A stretch of DNA of 7,186 nt from an uncultured Ignavibacteriales bacterium (GTDB taxonomy: Bacteria; Bacteroidota; Ignavibacteria; Ignavibacteriales; Ignavibacteriaceae), in NCBI GenBank assembly GCA_913053915.1, contig CAJXGP010000098.1:1-7186 (forward strand). The letters are read 5' to 3'. The notes under the pieces are model-generated. The model did not search any database. It saw only the letters and a program-made list of their open reading frames with translations, and was not told where the DNA came from. Below, piece after piece: positions 5,827 through 7,186 of this stretch (positions within the stretch are counted from its first letter, which is position 1; every line of letters starts with the position of its first letter). Both the position numbers and the translations under genes were made by a program.

Positions 5827-6759
5827 TCACATAACGAGCGACATAATTGCTTTTTGAACATGCAGTCTATTTTCCGCTTGGTCAAAAATTATGGAATTAG
5901 GTGAATCGGCGATTTCGTCAGTAACTTCTTCACCTCTGTGTGCAGGTAAACAATGCATAAAGGAATAATCATCTTTTGCATTTTTCACCAATTCACGGTT
6001 AACTTGGAAATTGTGAAAAGCATTTTGTCTTTGGCCGGTTTCATCTTCCCGTCCCATGCTTGTCCAAGTATCTGTATAAATAATGTCGGCGTTTTTCACT
6101 GCTTCTTTAGGTTGATTACCAACCTCCAAGGTACTTGAGAAATATCCGGCATTTTCTTTAGCATTATTTACTATTTCAATATCCGGTTCATAACCTTTCG
6201 GAGTTGCAACGGATATATTCATACCAACTTTCGAACAACCATATAATAAACTATGGCAAACATTATTTCCGTCGCCGATAAATGCTAATTTTAAATTTCT
6301 TAACTGATGTTTTTTCTCATAAATTGTGAATAAGTCGGTTAAGACTTGGCAAGGATGAAGCAAGTCGGTTAAACCGTTAATTACCGGTATTGATGAATAA
6401 TCGGCAAATTCAATAACATCGTTGTGATCAAAAGTCCTAATCATCAGTCCATCCAAATATCTGGAAAGAACCTTTGCCGTGTCTGCAATCGATTCATTTC
6501 GGTTAAGTTGTAAATCTTTTGGACCTAGATATAAGCCGATTCCCCCAAGTTGAAAAATTCCAACTTCAAACGAAACTCTTGTTCTGGTTGATGGTTTAGA
6601 AAATATCATTCCAAGTGTTTTTCCTTTTAAAGTCGGGTGAGCTTGATTGGAAAGATGTTTAAGCTTTAAAATACCGCTTAATTCAAAAATTGACCAAATT
6701 TCTTCATGTCTAAGCTCATTAATTGAAATAATGCTTTTACCTTTCATGTGTGTTGTCAT
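5827..6759 (-). CDS. argF: Ornithine carbamoyltransferase
   Basis: Condenses ornithine with carbamoyl phosphate to make citrulline. Numbered from the chosen start, the protein is 310 residues, the usual length. The carbamoyl-phosphate loop STRTR is at 57-61, HPCQ at 135-138, the ornithine-binding DTWTSMG at 230-236 and HCLP at 269-272, with the C-terminal ENRLHVQKA. The intact D..xSMG motif supports ornithine rather than N-acetyl- or N-succinylornithine as substrate, which fits the presence of argJ. The ATG at 6759 has GGAGG (6764-6768) 4 bases upstream. The frame is open to an ATG at 6810 (MKRKRKGIFYKSFNGGL extension), but that start has no ribosome site and the extension is not family-like. 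It is separated from argC by 338 bases containing operon promoters, so it is probably its own transcription unit with some read-through. Confidence 0.96.
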   Translation of the reverse strand: MTTHMKGKSIISINELRHEEIWSIFELSGILKLKHLSNQAHPTLKGKTLGMIFSKPSTRTRVSFEVGIFQLGGIGLYLGPKDLQLNRNESIADTAKVLSRYLDGLMIRTFDHNDVIEFADYSSIPVINGLTDLLHPCQVLTDLFTIYEKKHQLRNLKLAFIGDGNNVCHSLLYGCSKVGMNISVATPKGYEPDIEIVNNAKENAGYFSSTLEVGNQPKEAVKNADIIYTDTWTSMGREDETGQRQNAFHNFQVNRELVKNAKDDYSFMHCLPAHRGEEVTDEIADSPNSIIFDQAENRLHVQKAIMSLVM

Positions 6760-6859
6760 TAATCCTCCGTTAAACGATTTGTAAAAAATACCTTTCCTTT
6801 TTCTCTTCATTTATCTATTTATCGAGAACACAAAAATACTAATTAATATTTAATAAAAA

Positions 6860-6890
6860 AGTATAAAATTACATAAATATCTTATAACAA
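6860..6890 (-). promoter_or_regulatory. Weak candidate promoter for argF
   Basis: TTGTTA (6890-6885), a 19-base spacer and TATACT (6865-6860) on the minus strand, about 100 bases before the argF ATG. The spacing is long for sigma-70 but fits the wider spacing of Bacteroidota-type promoters. AT-rich background makes this uncertain. Confidence 0.25.
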
Positions 6891-6942
6891 GAGTTATTAG
6901 CCTATTAAATTATATATTTATGCATGGTAATGTATAATGAAG

Positions 6943-6961
6943 ATTATAAATAATATTCAAA
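6943..6961 (-). promoter_or_regulatory. Possible ARG box over a TATAAT sequence upstream of argF
   Basis: On the minus strand TTTGAATATTATTTATAA (6961-6944) has a perfect left ARG half-site (TTTGAAT) and a poor right half, three mismatches in all. It overlaps a TATAAT (6948-6943). No good -35 or second box is seen, and the site is about 185 bases from argF. Confidence 0.25.
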
Positions 6962-7186
6962 TATCATTATAAATCCGGGAAAACAGTAGAGAGAAGCTAA
7001 ATAATATTTTGATGTGCTGTTGATTAAAATTGACTACGTTAAATAATAGAGCTTCTGCAAAATAAACGTTTTGTCATTTCAAACCCGTTTTTTGGGTGAG
7101 AAATTTTCTGATTATTACCTATATTAATATTTTATCAGTAATATTCGTGTTATTTTTGGCAGAAAATATTGATTTGTAATTGGTTT

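Larger units (their letters stand above)
6760..7186. other. Upstream region of argF, no convincing gene
   Basis: Very AT-rich with no ORF of note on either strand. Apart from the possible promoter and ARG box listed separately, it holds several weak inverted repeats: TATAATGA (6933-6940) with TCATTATA (6964-6971); AGAAGCT (6992-6998) with AGCTTCT (7050-7056), each next to a copy of TAAATAATA; and a hairpin at 7077-7103 (TTTC/GAAA and ACCC/GGGT stems around a T-rich loop). None is clearly functional. Confidence 0.5.

Noticed and set aside
7039..7077. A 12-codon minus-strand ORF (MTKRLFCRSSII) with two arginines upstream of argF, considered as a second leader peptide.
   Set aside because: Too short, only two arginines with different codons, no ribosome site, and about 280 bases from argF; readily explained by chance.
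7077..7103. Hairpin with TTTC/GAAA and ACCC/GGGT stems, considered as a terminator.
   Set aside because: The stem is interrupted by a 2x2 mismatch and no clear U tract follows on either strand.

Overview
This window is an arginine-biosynthesis locus read entirely from the minus strand. In transcription order (right to left) it holds argF, a 338-base regulatory gap, argC, argJ, argB, argD, argR and the first 261 codons of argG, which runs off the left edge. Together the enzymes convert N-acetylglutamate to argininosuccinate: ArgB phosphorylates it, ArgC reduces it, ArgD transaminates it, ArgJ releases ornithine and recycles the acetyl group, ArgF makes citrulline and ArgG adds aspartate. ArgR is the arginine-sensing repressor. 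ArgH, carbamoyl-phosphate synthase and any separate N-acetylglutamate synthase are not in the window.

The DNA is AT-rich (clearly below 40% GC by eye). Most genes have visible Shine-Dalgarno sites (GGAGG before argF and argG, GGAAGGTG before argJ), and argG starts with TTG. The argC-to-argG genes are packed tightly, with overlaps at argC/argJ and argB/argD and gaps of 15 to 25 bases elsewhere, so they look like one operon. The protein style and low GC suggest a free-living bacterium, perhaps near Ignavibacteria or the wider Bacteroidota/Chlorobiota group, but that is a guess from recall.

The most interesting part is the argF-argC gap (5489-5826). It contains a tandem pair of ArgR-type operator boxes overlapping the -35 region of a TATAAT promoter, then a second promoter (TTGACA, 17 bases, TAAGTT). 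Next comes an unlisted 35-codon ORF (5553-5660) whose last 13 residues carry five arginines, all CGN codons, ending ...NVRPIIPRSRRPRLG-stop 64 bases before argC. This looks like an arginine leader peptide. The RNA just after its stop codon can pair with both the argC Shine-Dalgarno and its AUG. This suggests translational attenuation layered on ArgR repression. The C-terminus also resembles proline-rich antimicrobial peptides such as apidaecin, which stall ribosomes at stop codons.

The right-hand 427 bases (6760-7186) upstream of argF hold no convincing gene. They hold a possible ArgR box over a TATAAT sequence and a weaker promoter candidate nearer argF.
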